Source: Xestospongia muta (taxonomy: Eukaryota > Porifera > Demospongiae > Haplosclerida > Petrosiidae). Taken from it: a DNA stretch of 64,000 nucleotides. The DNA lies in contig OY848917.1 of assembly GCA_963693285.1 (NCBI GenBank), positions 18,395,745 through 18,459,744 of the forward strand. The letters run 5' to 3'. The position numbers were made by a program, and so were the translations under genes. The notes under the pieces are model-generated. The model did not search any database. It saw only the letters and a program-made list of their open reading frames with translations, and was not told where the DNA came from. Below are positions 1-10,868 of the stretch, piece by piece. How positions within the stretch are numbered: position 1 is the first letter of the stretch; every line of letters begins with the position of its first letter.

Positions 1-135
1 TGCAGCATCAGCAGGAAATCATGGAACATAATGAAATAATCTTTTATACACAGACGTTTCAATTCTGGTTTGATGAAATACACATTTATTGGACTGTATA
101 GGCTTTATATGTAAACATTAGAATTCTAGACATTC
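1..135. repeat. Dispersed repeat family R1, copy 1
   Basis: This stretch recurs with small differences near 1370-1525 and 7431-7570. Shared landmarks are 'gcagcatcagcaggaaatca' and 'ggactgtataggctttatat'. It marks a repeat that surrounds the reverse transcriptase insertion on both sides. No coding potential was seen in it. Confidence 0.7.
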
Positions 136-335
136 TAAATAGCATAATAGGCAAAATTAGTAGGATAACATGAACATATCTAGATCCAACTCATAAGCCA
201 CCAATCAATAGAACAAGTATTATGTTGATATAGTAGCTCATCATCTTTGATTTCTAGTCATACAAGAATGACACGTTTTCTCACCGAAAACTTACAATTT
301 CTCCTGCAGTATTCTTTTAAAATCATATCATTCGA

Positions 336-830
336 ATGGAATTTTCACTCACTTTTTTATTTGAATTCCTCATCGCTATCTTTCAAACACGTAAAGTAAC
401 ACACAAAGGATTGGAAAATAAAATTTTATCAAAAGAAACAAGGTTGGTGGTCAGAGGTTGTTCCATTCAAAACCATAAGTGGAATTTTCGCTTACTTTTT
501 TATTCGAATTCCTCATTGCTATCATGCAAATATGTCAAACTAACTAACGAAGGATTGAAAAGTAAAACTTAATCAAAAGGTGGTCAGAGGTTGTTCCATT
601 CAAAACCATAAGTGGAATTTTCGCTCACTTTTTCATTCGAATTCCTCAATGCTAACATTCAAATATGCTAAAGTAACTAATAATAGATTGAAAAGTAAAA
701 CTTAATCAAAAGAAACCAGGTCAGTGGTCAGAGGTTGTTCCATTCAAAACCAAAGGTAAAAATTTTTGCTCACTTTTTTATTCGAATTCCTCATTGCTAT
801 CCTTAAGCAAACAACTCAAACTAACAAATA
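336..830. repeat. Left tandem repeat array, about 3.5 units
   Basis: A unit of roughly 132-144 bp recurs. Each unit contains 'gaattcctcattgctatc', 'ggattgaaaagtaaaa' and 'gttgttccattcaaaacc'; the last occurs near 461, 593 and 737. The same unit forms the larger array at 5960-7140 and a single copy near 2400-2560. The open frames in this stretch are by-products of the repeat and not genes. Confidence 0.8.
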
Positions 831-1369
831 AAGGATTATCTCTGTATGCTTACTATTATATAGGAAACTGGAGTCAGAGGCTACAAAATGTTATTAAAAG
901 TTGTTATGTACATCATGGATATAATTTAAAGGACATTGAATCTTAATTTAAAATAGTCACAGTAATAAACAAATTCCTTCCAAAATATACAATAAGCAAG
1001 CAGTTGGTAGAAATGGCAGTGAGATATAAAAAGATTCTATTATTATACAAAATGCAAGGTTTATTTAAATTATAAACCCAGCCCCTCTGCATAGTGTTAT
1101 CAATATCTTTATCTGACGATTCCTGAGAACATTTAGATATCTCTTTGTATTAGATTTTAAAAACTGTTTTTATTGTTACGCAAAAATGAAAATATTAACT
1201 GTTATATAGTCTGCTTTTTTGGCACAAGACCATCTCATTACAGCTTCTTTAAATAAATAAATCACATGCATTAACATACCCATACAGGATTTGTTCTTTA
1301 TAGGATCATTCCACACTCTAACCTCATCATAAGGAATGCACGTAGAAATCTATGTTATATAGTCTACTT

Positions 1370-1525
1370 TTTTGGCACAAGACCATGGAACATAATGAAA
1401 TAAATAATCTTTTATACACAAGCGTTTCAATTCTGGTTTGATGAAATATCCATTTATTGGACTGCATAAGGTTTAATACGTAAACATTTCTAGACATTCT
1501 AAATAGCATAATAGGCAAAATATTT
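1370..1525. repeat. Dispersed repeat family R1, copy 2
   Basis: Near-copy of bases 1-135 and of 7431-7570, for example 'caattctggtttgatgaaat' followed by 'ccatttattggactg'. The reverse-strand open frame across it is not supported by anything except the repeat. Confidence 0.65.
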
Positions 1526-1764
1526 AGGATAACATGAACATCTCTAGATCCAACTCATAAACAACCAATCAATAAAGCTCAGACAACTTGAGAATATTAG
1601 AACAAGTATTTTGTTGATGTAGTAGCTGTAGCAGAATCATCATCTTTGATTTCTAGTCATACAGATACTCCTAGAAGTTGGTATATAAAGGCTTAGAAAC
1701 ATGAGAGAATGGAAAGTCTAAGGTCTGTCAAGATTGAGAAGAGCGCTCTATTAAACATTAGTAG

Positions 1765-1975
1765 AGTGACAAGTTTTTTCACCCCAAAACATACAATTTC
1801 CCCTGCAGTATTTAAAAAAAATCATATTCATTATTTATTCACATGTTATTATAAAAATGTATTTGACAGCATAACTAGAGTGTAATTTCAATTTGTTAAT
1901 GTGGTAAATGCTGCCTGAACAAATTGAAAAACAATGGTTGTTAAATTCTTTTTAACAAACATTAAATTAAATTAT
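1765..1975. repeat. Dispersed repeat family R2, copy 1
   Basis: About 210 bp that recurs at 2730-2940, with a shorter piece at 265-330. Shared landmarks are 'tttgacagcataactagagt' and 'aacaatggttgttaaattct'. The second copy lies just before the reverse transcriptase reading frame, so the element appears to have landed in or next to this repeat. Confidence 0.7.
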
Positions 1976-2049
1976 TGTTTTTGATGATAAGAAATACAAG
2001 GGATTCCAAAGGCATGCACTTGTTGACTTTCTTGAAAAAAGGTGGCAGA

Positions 2050-2380
2050 TGCTTAAAGGTTGAGATTAAAGAACTTTATATACACAATAAAGGATACAAG
2101 AGAATTCTTCTAGTCCTAAGAAAACTAAGAAAGTGAAGTCGGACATGTTGTTTCTTCTCCCAGTTAGAATTGAAGGGAAGATGACCAGTAAAGATGAAGT
2201 TAAAGCATTTATGAGAGAGATGGAATTAATTAAGCCCAGACAAGAATCATTTAGATTGATGGATAGGACACGAATCAAGTTATCCACAAGTTGCCAAAAT
2301 TGCTAGGCATTATTTATCCATTCCTGCAACATCTGTTCTAGGAGAAAGAATTTTTCTTCCACTCGACTACTAATAAACAA
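2050..2380 (+). pseudogene. hAT-type transposase remnant (C-terminal dimerisation region)
   Basis: Translation of 2281-2370 on the plus strand gives YPQVAKIARHYLSIPATS, followed by an ER-x-F segment. This is the signature of the hAT transposase C-terminal dimerisation domain, usually YPxLAxLARxYLxIPATS then SERxFS. Just upstream, in the same frame, the expected LDxWW segment reads as LD, a TGA stop, then WIGHESS, so at least one Trp codon is lost. The frame also ends early after the ER-x-F segment. I see no intact catalytic core. The piece sits among the R1/R2 repeats, and a second shorter relic with the same 3' end lies at 7565-7640. It is clearly broken and not expected to be active. Confidence 0.7.
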
Positions 2381-2399
2381 AGATGTACAATATAATATA

Positions 2400-2560
2400 A
2401 CAAGTGTTATTAGAGTTACTGAAATGTTTGCTCACTTCTTCATTAGAATTCCTCATTGCTATTACAAAAGTTACGACGTCATTAACAAGAGATTGAAAAG
2501 TAAAATTTAATCAAAGGAAACCAGGTTGGTGGTCAGAGAATGTTCCATTCAAAACATTGT
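2400..2560. repeat. Single unit of the tandem repeat
   Basis: One unit of the array seen at 336-830 and 5960-7140. It includes 'gattgaaaagtaaaatttaa' and a gttggtggtcagag segment. Confidence 0.65.
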
Positions 2561-2729
2561 CTAAACTAAAAGGCATTTTTTTTGAATTCAGACTATGCTT
2601 ATCTCTAAATGCTTTCTGTTATATGGGAAACTGGAGTCAAAGGTTATAAAATGTTGTTAAAAATTATATGTACATCATAGATACAATTTAATAGTCACAG
2701 CAATAATCAAATTCAATGTGATGTGCATA

Positions 2730-2940
2730 GAATGTAGTGACAAGTTTTCTCACCGAAAACTTACAATTTCTCCTGCAGTATTCTTTTAAAATCATACTAT
2801 TATTTATTCACATGCTATTACAAAAATGTATTTGACAGCATAACTAGAGTGTAATTTCAATTTGTTCATGTGGTAAATGCTGTCTGGCCAACTTAAAAAA
2901 CAATGGTTGTTAAATTCTTTTTAACAAACATTAAATCATA
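2730..2940. repeat. Dispersed repeat family R2, copy 2
   Basis: Near-identical to 1765-1975. It ends immediately upstream of the first codons of the reverse transcriptase relic, so it may mark the insertion site. Confidence 0.7.
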
Positions 2941-2965
2941 TACCAAAAAAAACATCAATAATAAA

Positions 2966-5860
2966 ATGGAGGATGACAGGGTTGAGTGTCCTGTCTGCCA
3001 TCGTTTCTTTGCAGTTACCTCTGCTGGACTGATTCGTCTTCATGGACCTGTGGCAAAGCATTGTCTCAGTTCCCACTTGGCTCCTTCACAATCTCTCACT
3101 TATCCGCCACCTGCACCGTATAGTTCTGCCTCTGACCAGTCCATGGGATTGGACTGTGACAGGAGCCAAAGCCCCCCCTCAGGTCAATCCATCGTCCTCT
3201 GCCGACTTGCTGATGTATCAGAATATTCACCCTCGAGTTCCTATCATTAAGAGGATCCCTAGGGCATCTCGTTATCTTGTTACACAAAAGTTCTGCTCCC
3301 TCTTAGAGGGCGTGGTCAAAGAATTCTCTGCCATCTTGGGAGAGGTTGCTTTCTTTCACTTCTCGTAGTTTATTCACACCTCGTCAAGGAGGTAAGAGGT
3401 AGTCCCTGTCCTCCCTTATTAATAACCAGTTGGAACTAGATGCAGGACCTCCTACTAGCCTAGCTGATTTGTTTTGTTGTTATCATGCTCGTCCTTCCAA
3501 CCCTGCTCATCGTTTGAGGGCTGCGGTTTCAGTTCGGTTGGAAGAAGGTGGTTTTAAGGGCGTCATCAGGATGGCTTCAGGAGTTTCGAAGGTGGTGGAG
3601 CCATCTGATGGTACTTTCAGTGCGTTTCAGGATAAGCACCCTCCAGTTCCATCTGATTTTTCCCCACCTTCTCCACCTCCTGAGGCACTTGAGCCCTTAT
3701 GTTAGTGAAGTGGAGGTAGCAAGGGCCATTAGATCTTTTCCTCTGGGGTCATTAGCTGGTCCTAATGGTCTCCGCCCACAACATCTGAAGGATATGCTAC
3801 TCCAGTCACTTACCATTGTTGTCCGCCTTGGCTGCCTTTGCTTCCCTCGTTCTTGAGGGACGGACCCCTCCTTCCGTGCGCCATTTCTTTTTCGGTGCTC
3901 GCCTCATTGCTCTGGATAAGAGTGGAGGAGGAGTTCCTCCAATAGCGGTGGGATGTTGTCTGTGCCGGTTAGTGGCTAAGATCGCGTGTCACAGAGTCAT
4001 GGAGGATATGTTTCATTTGTTGTCCCCTCATCAGCTGGGTTTCGGTGTTAGAGGAGGTATTGAGGCCGCAATTCATGCTGCACGTTGTTTCATCGATCAA
4101 CTTAGTCCAGGTGAGGCCTTTGTTGAATTAGACTTTTGTAATGCCTTTAACTCTCTGAGACGAGACAAAATGTTGCACTCAGTTAAGTCTCTTTGCCCAA
4201 CCCTCTACTCTTTTGTCTTCTCAGCGTACTCTCTCCTCATCTCTCTATTGAGAGGACAGGACAGTTTCTTCAGCAGAAGGGGTTCAGCAAGGGGACCCTT
4301 TAGGCCCGCTACTGTTTTGTCTTGCTCTCCATCAATTTTTAGTGCGGCTAAAGTCTCCATTTCATGTCGGTTACCTGGACAATGTTTCTTTGGGGGGTCC
4401 TGTAGAGTCTTTAGTCGGTGATATTTCTATTATCAAACAAGCAGTCAACATTGGACGTGTCAGTGATGGTGTTGATCAGCTTACCTGTAGTTCTGTCCTT
4501 CCTGGTGCTCAGTCTATTCTCCCTTCATCTGTGTACTTCCTAGGGTCCCCTATCGGAGATATCAACCACGTTTCTTCCGTTATTTGTGAAAAGATTGGCT
4601 TTCTTCATGAGCTGGGTGAGCGTCTGTGTTTATTCTCTGTCCATGACTCAATCCTGTTGTTGCTTAACTCTTTTGCTATCCCCCGTCTCTTTTTTTTGTT
4701 GAGGTCCTCACCAGCCTTTCAATCTCCTCTGTTGCAAGAGTATGATTCCCTTCTCTGCTCACTCCTCAGCACTCTATTGAATGTTAATATCTCCACTAAT
4801 TGTTCAGCTTGGTCTCTGGCCTCCTTACCAATACGGAAGGGTGGGCTGGGATTCAGATCTGCAGTACAGCTTGGACCTTCTTGTTATTTATCTTCTTCTG
4901 CTGCTGCTTCTGGTTGATCTCCTTCTCACCCATTCCTGTACCCATACTTCTACTGTTTCACAGTCACTAGTGCAAGAGGCCAAGTCTTTATGGTCTTGGG
5001 GTCTTCCACCCATTGATCCCCCATCCGGTGGAGATGCTTCAGTTCAGAGAGCATGGGATGATCCTGTGGTTGAATGCTCCTTTGATTCGCTGGTCGCATC
5101 TGCTCCAGACGATCTCTCTCGAGCAAGGTTGTTAGCTGTTTCAGCACCTGAGTCTGGGCTTGGCTCCAGGCTCTTCCAGTATCATTATTGGGGGTTAGAT
5201 TGGATGATAGTGTGATGCGTGTTTGTGTTGCCTTACGTCTCAGCTTAGCTACCTGTGTACCGCATTCATGTCGTAACTGCAGTGCGGCTGTGAATCATCT
5301 TGGTCATCATGGTTTTGTATGTAAGAAAGGTGGTGGTCGCTATCATCATGATGCTGCAGTAAATGATGTCATTCACCGTGACTTGGCAGCTGCAGGTGTT
5401 CCATCTCACCTTTGAGCCCACAGGATTGTCACGCTCTGATGGGAAATGCCCAGATGGTTTATCTCTCATTCCATGGGAGAGAGGCAGGCCATTGGTCTGG
5501 GATGTCACTGTACCAGACTCCTTAGCTGTATCATATTGGTCAGTGGCTCTTTCTGGTGTTGGTTTTGTAGCAACTTTTGCAAAAATCAAAGAAGATATCG
5601 AAGTACTCACATCTACTGCCCTCTTACTTATTCTGTCCCATTGCTATTGAGTCTCTTGGTGCTCTGGAAGCTCAGTCATCAGCACTCATTCGTGAGCTGG
5701 GCAAGAGAATCAGACACCATTCTGGTGAGGAGAGTGCTTTTCCCTTTCTTTTACAACAATTATCTATCGCTGTGCAGAGGGGCAACGCATCATTGATTAT
5801 GGACACTCTTCCTTCCTCCTTTGACACTATGTTCCCATATGACTAGTAAATTATTAATAG
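2966..5860 (+). pseudogene. Decayed non-LTR retrotransposon reverse transcriptase with restriction-like endonuclease signature
   Basis: The coding signal runs in one direction but jumps frame many times (about eight to nine segments), so this is a broken copy. In order: an N-terminal Cys/His finger at about 2985-3060 (VECPVCHRFF then H and C ligands); reverse transcriptase segments including LIALDKSGGG and PIAVGC near 3900-3955; motif A as VELDFCNAFNSLRRD near 4120-4165; a frame-shifted motif B with the usual Q-G-D-P-L-G-P-L near 4290-4315; and motif C as YLDNVSLGG near 4373-4400. In motif C the second catalytic Asp is Asn. The 3' part holds a Cys/His knuckle near 5260-5345 and CPDGLSLIPW plus GRPLVWDVT near 5445-5510, which resembles the PD-(D/E)XK endonuclease of RLE-type non-LTR elements. 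Base composition is markedly richer in C and G than the flanks. The clade was not assigned. Confidence 0.85.
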
Positions 5861-5885
5861 CTGTCAACTATTTTAGATAATATGT

Positions 5886-5928
5886 TTATTATTATTATTA
5901 CTTAATAATAATAATAATAATAATAATT
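5886..5928. repeat. TTA/TAA microsatellite at the element's 3' end
   Basis: A run of tta/att triplets is followed by cttaa and then about eight taa triplets, so the tract can fold on itself. It lies 40-80 bp after the last coding segment of the reverse transcriptase relic. Non-LTR elements often end in such short tandem tails. Confidence 0.75.
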
Positions 5929-5959
5929 TAGTAATTTAAAAAAGGTTAATTGTGACTTG

Positions 5960-7140
5960 GATTTCGAAAGAGGATAATAGATTTAAAAGTAAAACTTAAT
6001 CAAAGGAAACCAGGTTGGTGGTCAGAGGGTGTTCCATTCAAAACCAAAAGTGGAATTTTTGCTCACTTTTTCATTCAAATTCCTCAATGCTGACGTTCAA
6101 ATATACTGAAGTAACTAATAAAGGATTGAAAAGTAAAATTTAATCTAAGAAACCAGGTTGGTGGCCAGAGGTTGTTCCATTCAAAATCAAAAGTGGAATT
6201 TTTACTCACTTTTTCATTCGAGTGGAATTTTAGCTCCCTTTTTTATTTGAATTCCTCATTGCTATCCTTCAAATATGTAAAAGTAACAAATAAAGGATTG
6301 AAAAGTAAAATTTAATCAAAGAAACCAGGTTGGTGGTCAGAGGTTGTTCCATTCAAAACCAAAAGTGGAATTTTTGCTCACCTTTTCATTCAAATTCCTC
6401 AATGCTGACGTTCAAATATACTGAAGTAACTAATAAAGGATTGAAAAGTAAAATTTAATCTAAGAAACCAGGTTGGTGGCCAGAGGTTGTTCCATTCAAA
6501 ATCAAAAGTGGAATTTTTACTCACTTTTTCATTCGAGTGGAATTTTTGCTCCCTTTTTTATTTGAATTCCTCATTGCTATCCTTCAAATATGTAAAAGTA
6601 ACAAATAAAGGATTGAAAAGTAAAATTTAATCAAAGAAACCAGGTTGGTGGTCAGAGGTTGTTCCATTCAAAACCAAAAGTGGAATTTTCGCTCACTTTT
6701 TCATTCAAATTCCTCGAATTCCTCGAATTCCTCAATGCTATCATTCAAATATGCTAAAGTAACTAATAAAATATTGAAAAGTAAAACTTAGTCAAAGGAA
6801 ACCAGGTTAGTTGTTCAAAGGTTGTTCCATTCAAAACCAAAAGAGGAATTTTTGCTCACTTTTTCATTCGAGTGGACTTTTTCCTAACTTTTTTATTCGA
6901 ACTCCTCATTGCTATCCTTGAAACAACTCAAACTAACAAATAAAGGATTGAAAAGTAAAATTTAATCAAAGAAACCAGGTTGGTGATCAGAGGTTGTTCC
7001 ACTTAAAACCGAAAGTGGAATTTTCGCTCACTTTTTTATTCAAATACACTGAAGTAACTAATAAAAGATTGAAAAGTAAAATTTAATTAAAGGAAACCAG
7101 GTTGGTGGTCAGAGGGTGTTCCATTCAAAACCAAAAGGCT
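5960..7140. repeat. Right tandem repeat array with higher-order structure
   Basis: The marker 'gttccattcaaaa' (or a close variant) occurs near 6031, 6174, 6346, 6489, 6661, 6824, 6996 and 7118. Spacings are 143, 172, 143, 172, 163, 172 and 122 bp. The alternating 143 + 172 pattern gives a 315-bp higher-order unit, and the first two of these units are nearly identical. Each monomer also carries 'aggattgaaaagtaaaattt' and a ggttggtgg segment. No coding sequence was recognised. Confidence 0.85.
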
Positions 7141-7430
7141 TCAATGGTGAGTTATTTCTTTTTGAAGTCAGACTATGCTTATCTCTGTATGCTTTCTATT
7201 ATATAGGAAACTGGAGTCAGAGGCTACAAAATGTTATTAAAAGTTGTTATGTACTTCATGGATATAATTTAAAGGACATTGAATCTTAATTTAAAATAGT
7301 CACAGCAATAAACAAATTCCTTCCAAAATATATTATAAGCAAGCAGTTGGTAGAAGTGGCAGAGAGATATAAAACATTCTATTATTATACAAAATGCAAG
7401 GTTTATTTAAATTATAAACTCAGTCCCTCT

Positions 7431-7570
7431 GCAGCATCAGCAGGAAATCAAGGAACATAATGAAAATGTTTTTATACACAGGCATTTCAATTCTGGTTTG
7501 ATGAAATACCCATTTATTGGACTGTATAGGCTTTATATGTGAACATTTCTAGATTTTCTAAATAGCATCA
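7431..7570. repeat. Dispersed repeat family R1, copy 3
   Basis: Near-copy of 1-135, beginning 'ctgcagcatcagcaggaaat' and containing 'ggactgtataggctttatat'. It leads straight into a second hAT 3'-end relic. Confidence 0.7.
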
Positions 7571-7640
7571 TTCCTGCAACATCTGTTCTAGCAGAAAGAA
7601 TTTTTCTACAACTGGACTACTAATAAACAAACCAACAGAT
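7565..7640 (+). pseudogene. hAT transposase 3'-end relic
   Basis: The sequence translates as IPATSVLAERIF then a short tail and stop, matching the C-terminus of the remnant at 2050-2380. Everything upstream that should encode the protein is replaced by repeat R1. This is a truncated, non-functional fragment. Confidence 0.6.
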
Positions 7641-10426
7641 GTAGTTTAAAACTCATGAATGCTGAAGTTTGTTTATATACAAGCTTCATACTTGTGGTTT
7701 TGATTATGTAATTATCTAAATATTTGTTCATGATGACATCCAGTTTTTAAATTCACAATTGTTTCAGCACTACAATATAATATAATAAGTGTTATGTATC
7801 TACAGAAACTGAAAAATTATTGCGTCATATTCATCTAACTAAGGATGTTCTGAGCATAATAGGAAGAGTGTGCTTAATTAAATTACTATTGTCCAATTCC
7901 TGATGTTCTTTTTCTATGACAAAAAAGGCTGCTCTAACAACGCAAAAAATGGCAGATTTAAGTGATTTTAGTTCTGTTTCATTACAAGATTTGCCTGAGC
8001 AATCTTTTTTATAACTCATTTAAATACTAACAGTCTAATACATTAGAAGATTATATTGATGTATTGATGTAGTATAATAGTTGTTTAAAATGTGTATTAG
8101 AGTTACTGCTATCATTCAAAAGTGCAGAAATAATTAAAAGGATTTAAATTAATCAAACAAAGGAAACCAGGTTGGTGGTCTGCAGAGGGTGTTCCACTTA
8201 GGGCTTCAATGGTGAGTTATTTCTTATCTATAAGCAGTAAGCACTACCAAGTATTTCCTAATTCATTATGACTATTAGTTGAAGCATTCATTTGTACTTG
8301 TACTTGTATGTAAGTACTTTCAAAAGTACTTAACCCAATGCTTGATTACAACTAATCTAACAGTATGCTGTTTAGTTCAATTAAGATAGCATTTGGTCAT
8401 ATCTTCAATTAGTGGGCAATAAACTACACAAATGTACTTGTTGGCTTCTAATTGACTTTACAGATATTGGGTTAGACTTAGCAGTAACTCAGTTGTGGTC
8501 ATATTGATGAAACTATGGTAACCAAGGCCAACCAAGGTCTTGGTTAAAATGATACAATGCTTTTTAAAGTTTTGTTAAAATATTTATCCTTGAAACTTAT
8601 TGAAACTTATTGTAACTTTCAATTATATAGATACCAATTACTGAACGTCCATTTGGCTATGTTACAGCTACTTCAGATGATCAGTTATGAATCCTTGTGA
8701 CTAAATACTTTGTGGTAATAATGCTTATATATTAAACTGGAGTCAGAGGCTACAAAAATGGATATAATTTAAAGGACATTGAACCTTAATTTAAAAAGTG
8801 TTCTTTTTCTTCTTAGAATTAGGAAACAATATTGAAGTGTGGCTCTTACCACATGTGTTAGGGCAAAATCAATTGAGTGGCTTCCATTTCAGCACACACT
8901 TATATAAGTCAACATAGTAAATTACAGTGGGAAAGTATTCTTAGTAGTCTTATTTCATAATCCACAAGGTAAGACTTTTAGAATAACATGATTGAGACAA
9001 AGAGATGAATAATGAATATAAACCTGCTGAAAAACAATCACACAACTTAGTAAAAGGCCAAATACATAGAAGAGGGATGCTTTCACAATATCTACATTTG
9101 GAAGCATAGATGATTTATATAATCTCCACACAATTTGCTGTATTGCATCTATCTCTCGCTATTTTGTCAACTTGTTTAAAACTTGTATTACTTGTGCTGC
9201 AACCTCACACAATTGCGAGTATGGTTGACATAAATCAAATAAATTGATATTTTTAGAAGAATAAAGTGTATTTGAATGAATCAAATTTAATATAAAAACT
9301 TATATGAGATTTATTTTACATTACATATATAAATTATATCAAGTGGCAATGTTGACAGATATCATAAAGATAGAAATATAGGGTTGTTGTTAAAATAAAA
9401 TCTTGTCGCAAATGATGTTAGGTGTCCACAATATGGGATTAAGTATTGTTACAAGGTTGTGCAGTTGTTAATAGTATTAAGATAAGCCCATAGCACCACT
9501 ACAATGTGATGTAGTTACCTCTTTAAAGGAATTCCCCTACTTATGCATGGTCTCTTGTAAATATCTATTAAATCTATACAGTCAAAATAATTTCAGCAGG
9601 ATTAAGCCAGACCTCCAAACATTGCAAACATAAAATAAGTGAAGATATTAACAAGCAACACTCTCACACGAAACAATAGCTAGGCACTAAACACATTTAT
9701 ACCTTTAACAAACTAAAGTCCACAACCTCAAAGAATGCTTTTATGTTAAGACTAGGGATATGTGGATATGCAGCGTTTGTCTCTTGCAATGATAGGTTAG
9801 ATTTAATGGCAAATGCAGGTTTGATATCTAGTCTGTCCAGAATAATAGATATTTGTTCAAACTTAATTGATCTTATTCACCTTCATACTGCTCTAGAAGT
9901 CATATACACATCTTTTATTTGTTTTAAATATGTCTGCTTTTTACTTTTTTCAAGTTTATTGCATCGCTAAACATCGAGTAAACATTTTCGCTGTGAACAT
10001 AACTGATCACATGATTTCCATACCTGTGGTTCCGGGTTGCGGTAAATTAATTATCACATACCTTAGAGTGACGAACCACACACACACACACACATATATA
10101 TATACATAAAATAAAAGTGAGATTTTGATGCACTATTCAGACTAGTTGCCTTGTGCTATTGTGTTCAGCAGCAATTACATTTCAAGTGCAGACCACACCT
10201 CTGTGGAACAAGAATGATTTTTTTAAATATTTTATTTTATAGTTAGCATATCTTCCGCATTTTGAGTCGCTGATTCTGATTTGCTTTTCACATTTCAGTC
10301 AGGTGGTCTAGAAATGCTCAAACACTATTTACGTAATTTTATTTTTTTATTTTAATGAGGTAATGAAGTGAAGGTAGTTTAACATAGATTTTGTGTATTG
10401 GAAGATTAAAGTCAAAATAAAAAATA

Positions 10427-10453
10427 CTAAGGTATTGTGACACAATACCTTAG
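10427..10453. repeat. Perfect 13-bp inverted repeat
   Basis: Arms ctaaggtattgtg and cacaataccttag are separated by one base, making a near-perfect palindrome. It lies 25 bp from a second, larger hairpin. It may be a foldback transposon end or an RNA hairpin; neither can be decided here. Confidence 0.8.
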
Positions 10454-10477
10454 AATTTCAAGGTAGACTTGATAAAG

Positions 10478-10522
10478 TGACATCACAGCACTGTATCCCC
10501 GGGATATAGTGTAGTGATGTCA
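10478..10522. repeat. 22-bp inverted repeat, 19 of 22 paired
   Basis: The left arm starts tgacatcacagcactg and the right arm ends gtagtgatgtca, with a single central base. Three mismatches separate the arms. Together with 10427-10453 it suggests a small foldback element. Confidence 0.7.
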
Positions 10523-10868
10523 GCAAACACTAAACGTTTATACCATGAACAACAGATTACTAGTGTTTAGTATATTCACAATCCTCACAAAAATAATTTT
10601 GAACTTTCATAGTGTAATGTCACAAGTACGAGTTATTGCCCAACTTCTCAGATTTATTGATGATACAGCTTGTGACATCTTGGGATGTATGAGCATTCGA
10701 TGTCATTGCATGCTGTGTTAGCAATATAGCTCTTATGCTTGGACAATAACGTATACTTACTGAATTATGTTACTATACTACACAAATAGGTTGTTATGTT
10801 TCTTGACATTATTAAATTTAAAACAATACTATTAAGAGTAATACAGTAAGTATAATGACTAACCATAC

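Larger units (their letters stand above)
7645..10868. other. Stretch without a supported gene
   Basis: AT-rich DNA with scattered repeat fragments up to about 8.2 kb, then apparently unique sequence. I searched the minus strand here for the missing C-terminal EEFSEC exons and found none. A 75-codon plus-strand frame at 9743-9970 has no family resemblance. A short open stretch after a possible acceptor near 8632-8688 was not convincing. A CA/TA microsatellite lies at about 10076-10105. Confidence 0.5.

Noticed and set aside
8632..8688. Short open stretch after an acceptor-like tag, ending in TGA
   Set aside because: About 19 codons with no upstream exon or family match; too little to call a last exon.
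8820..8900. Donor-like and open minus-strand stretch considered as the next EEFSEC exon
   Set aside because: Its translation does not resemble the expected EEFSEC continuation and contains a stop in the needed frame.
9743..9970. 75-codon plus-strand open frame
   Set aside because: No family resemblance, no splice context and no conservation signal; length is expected by chance.
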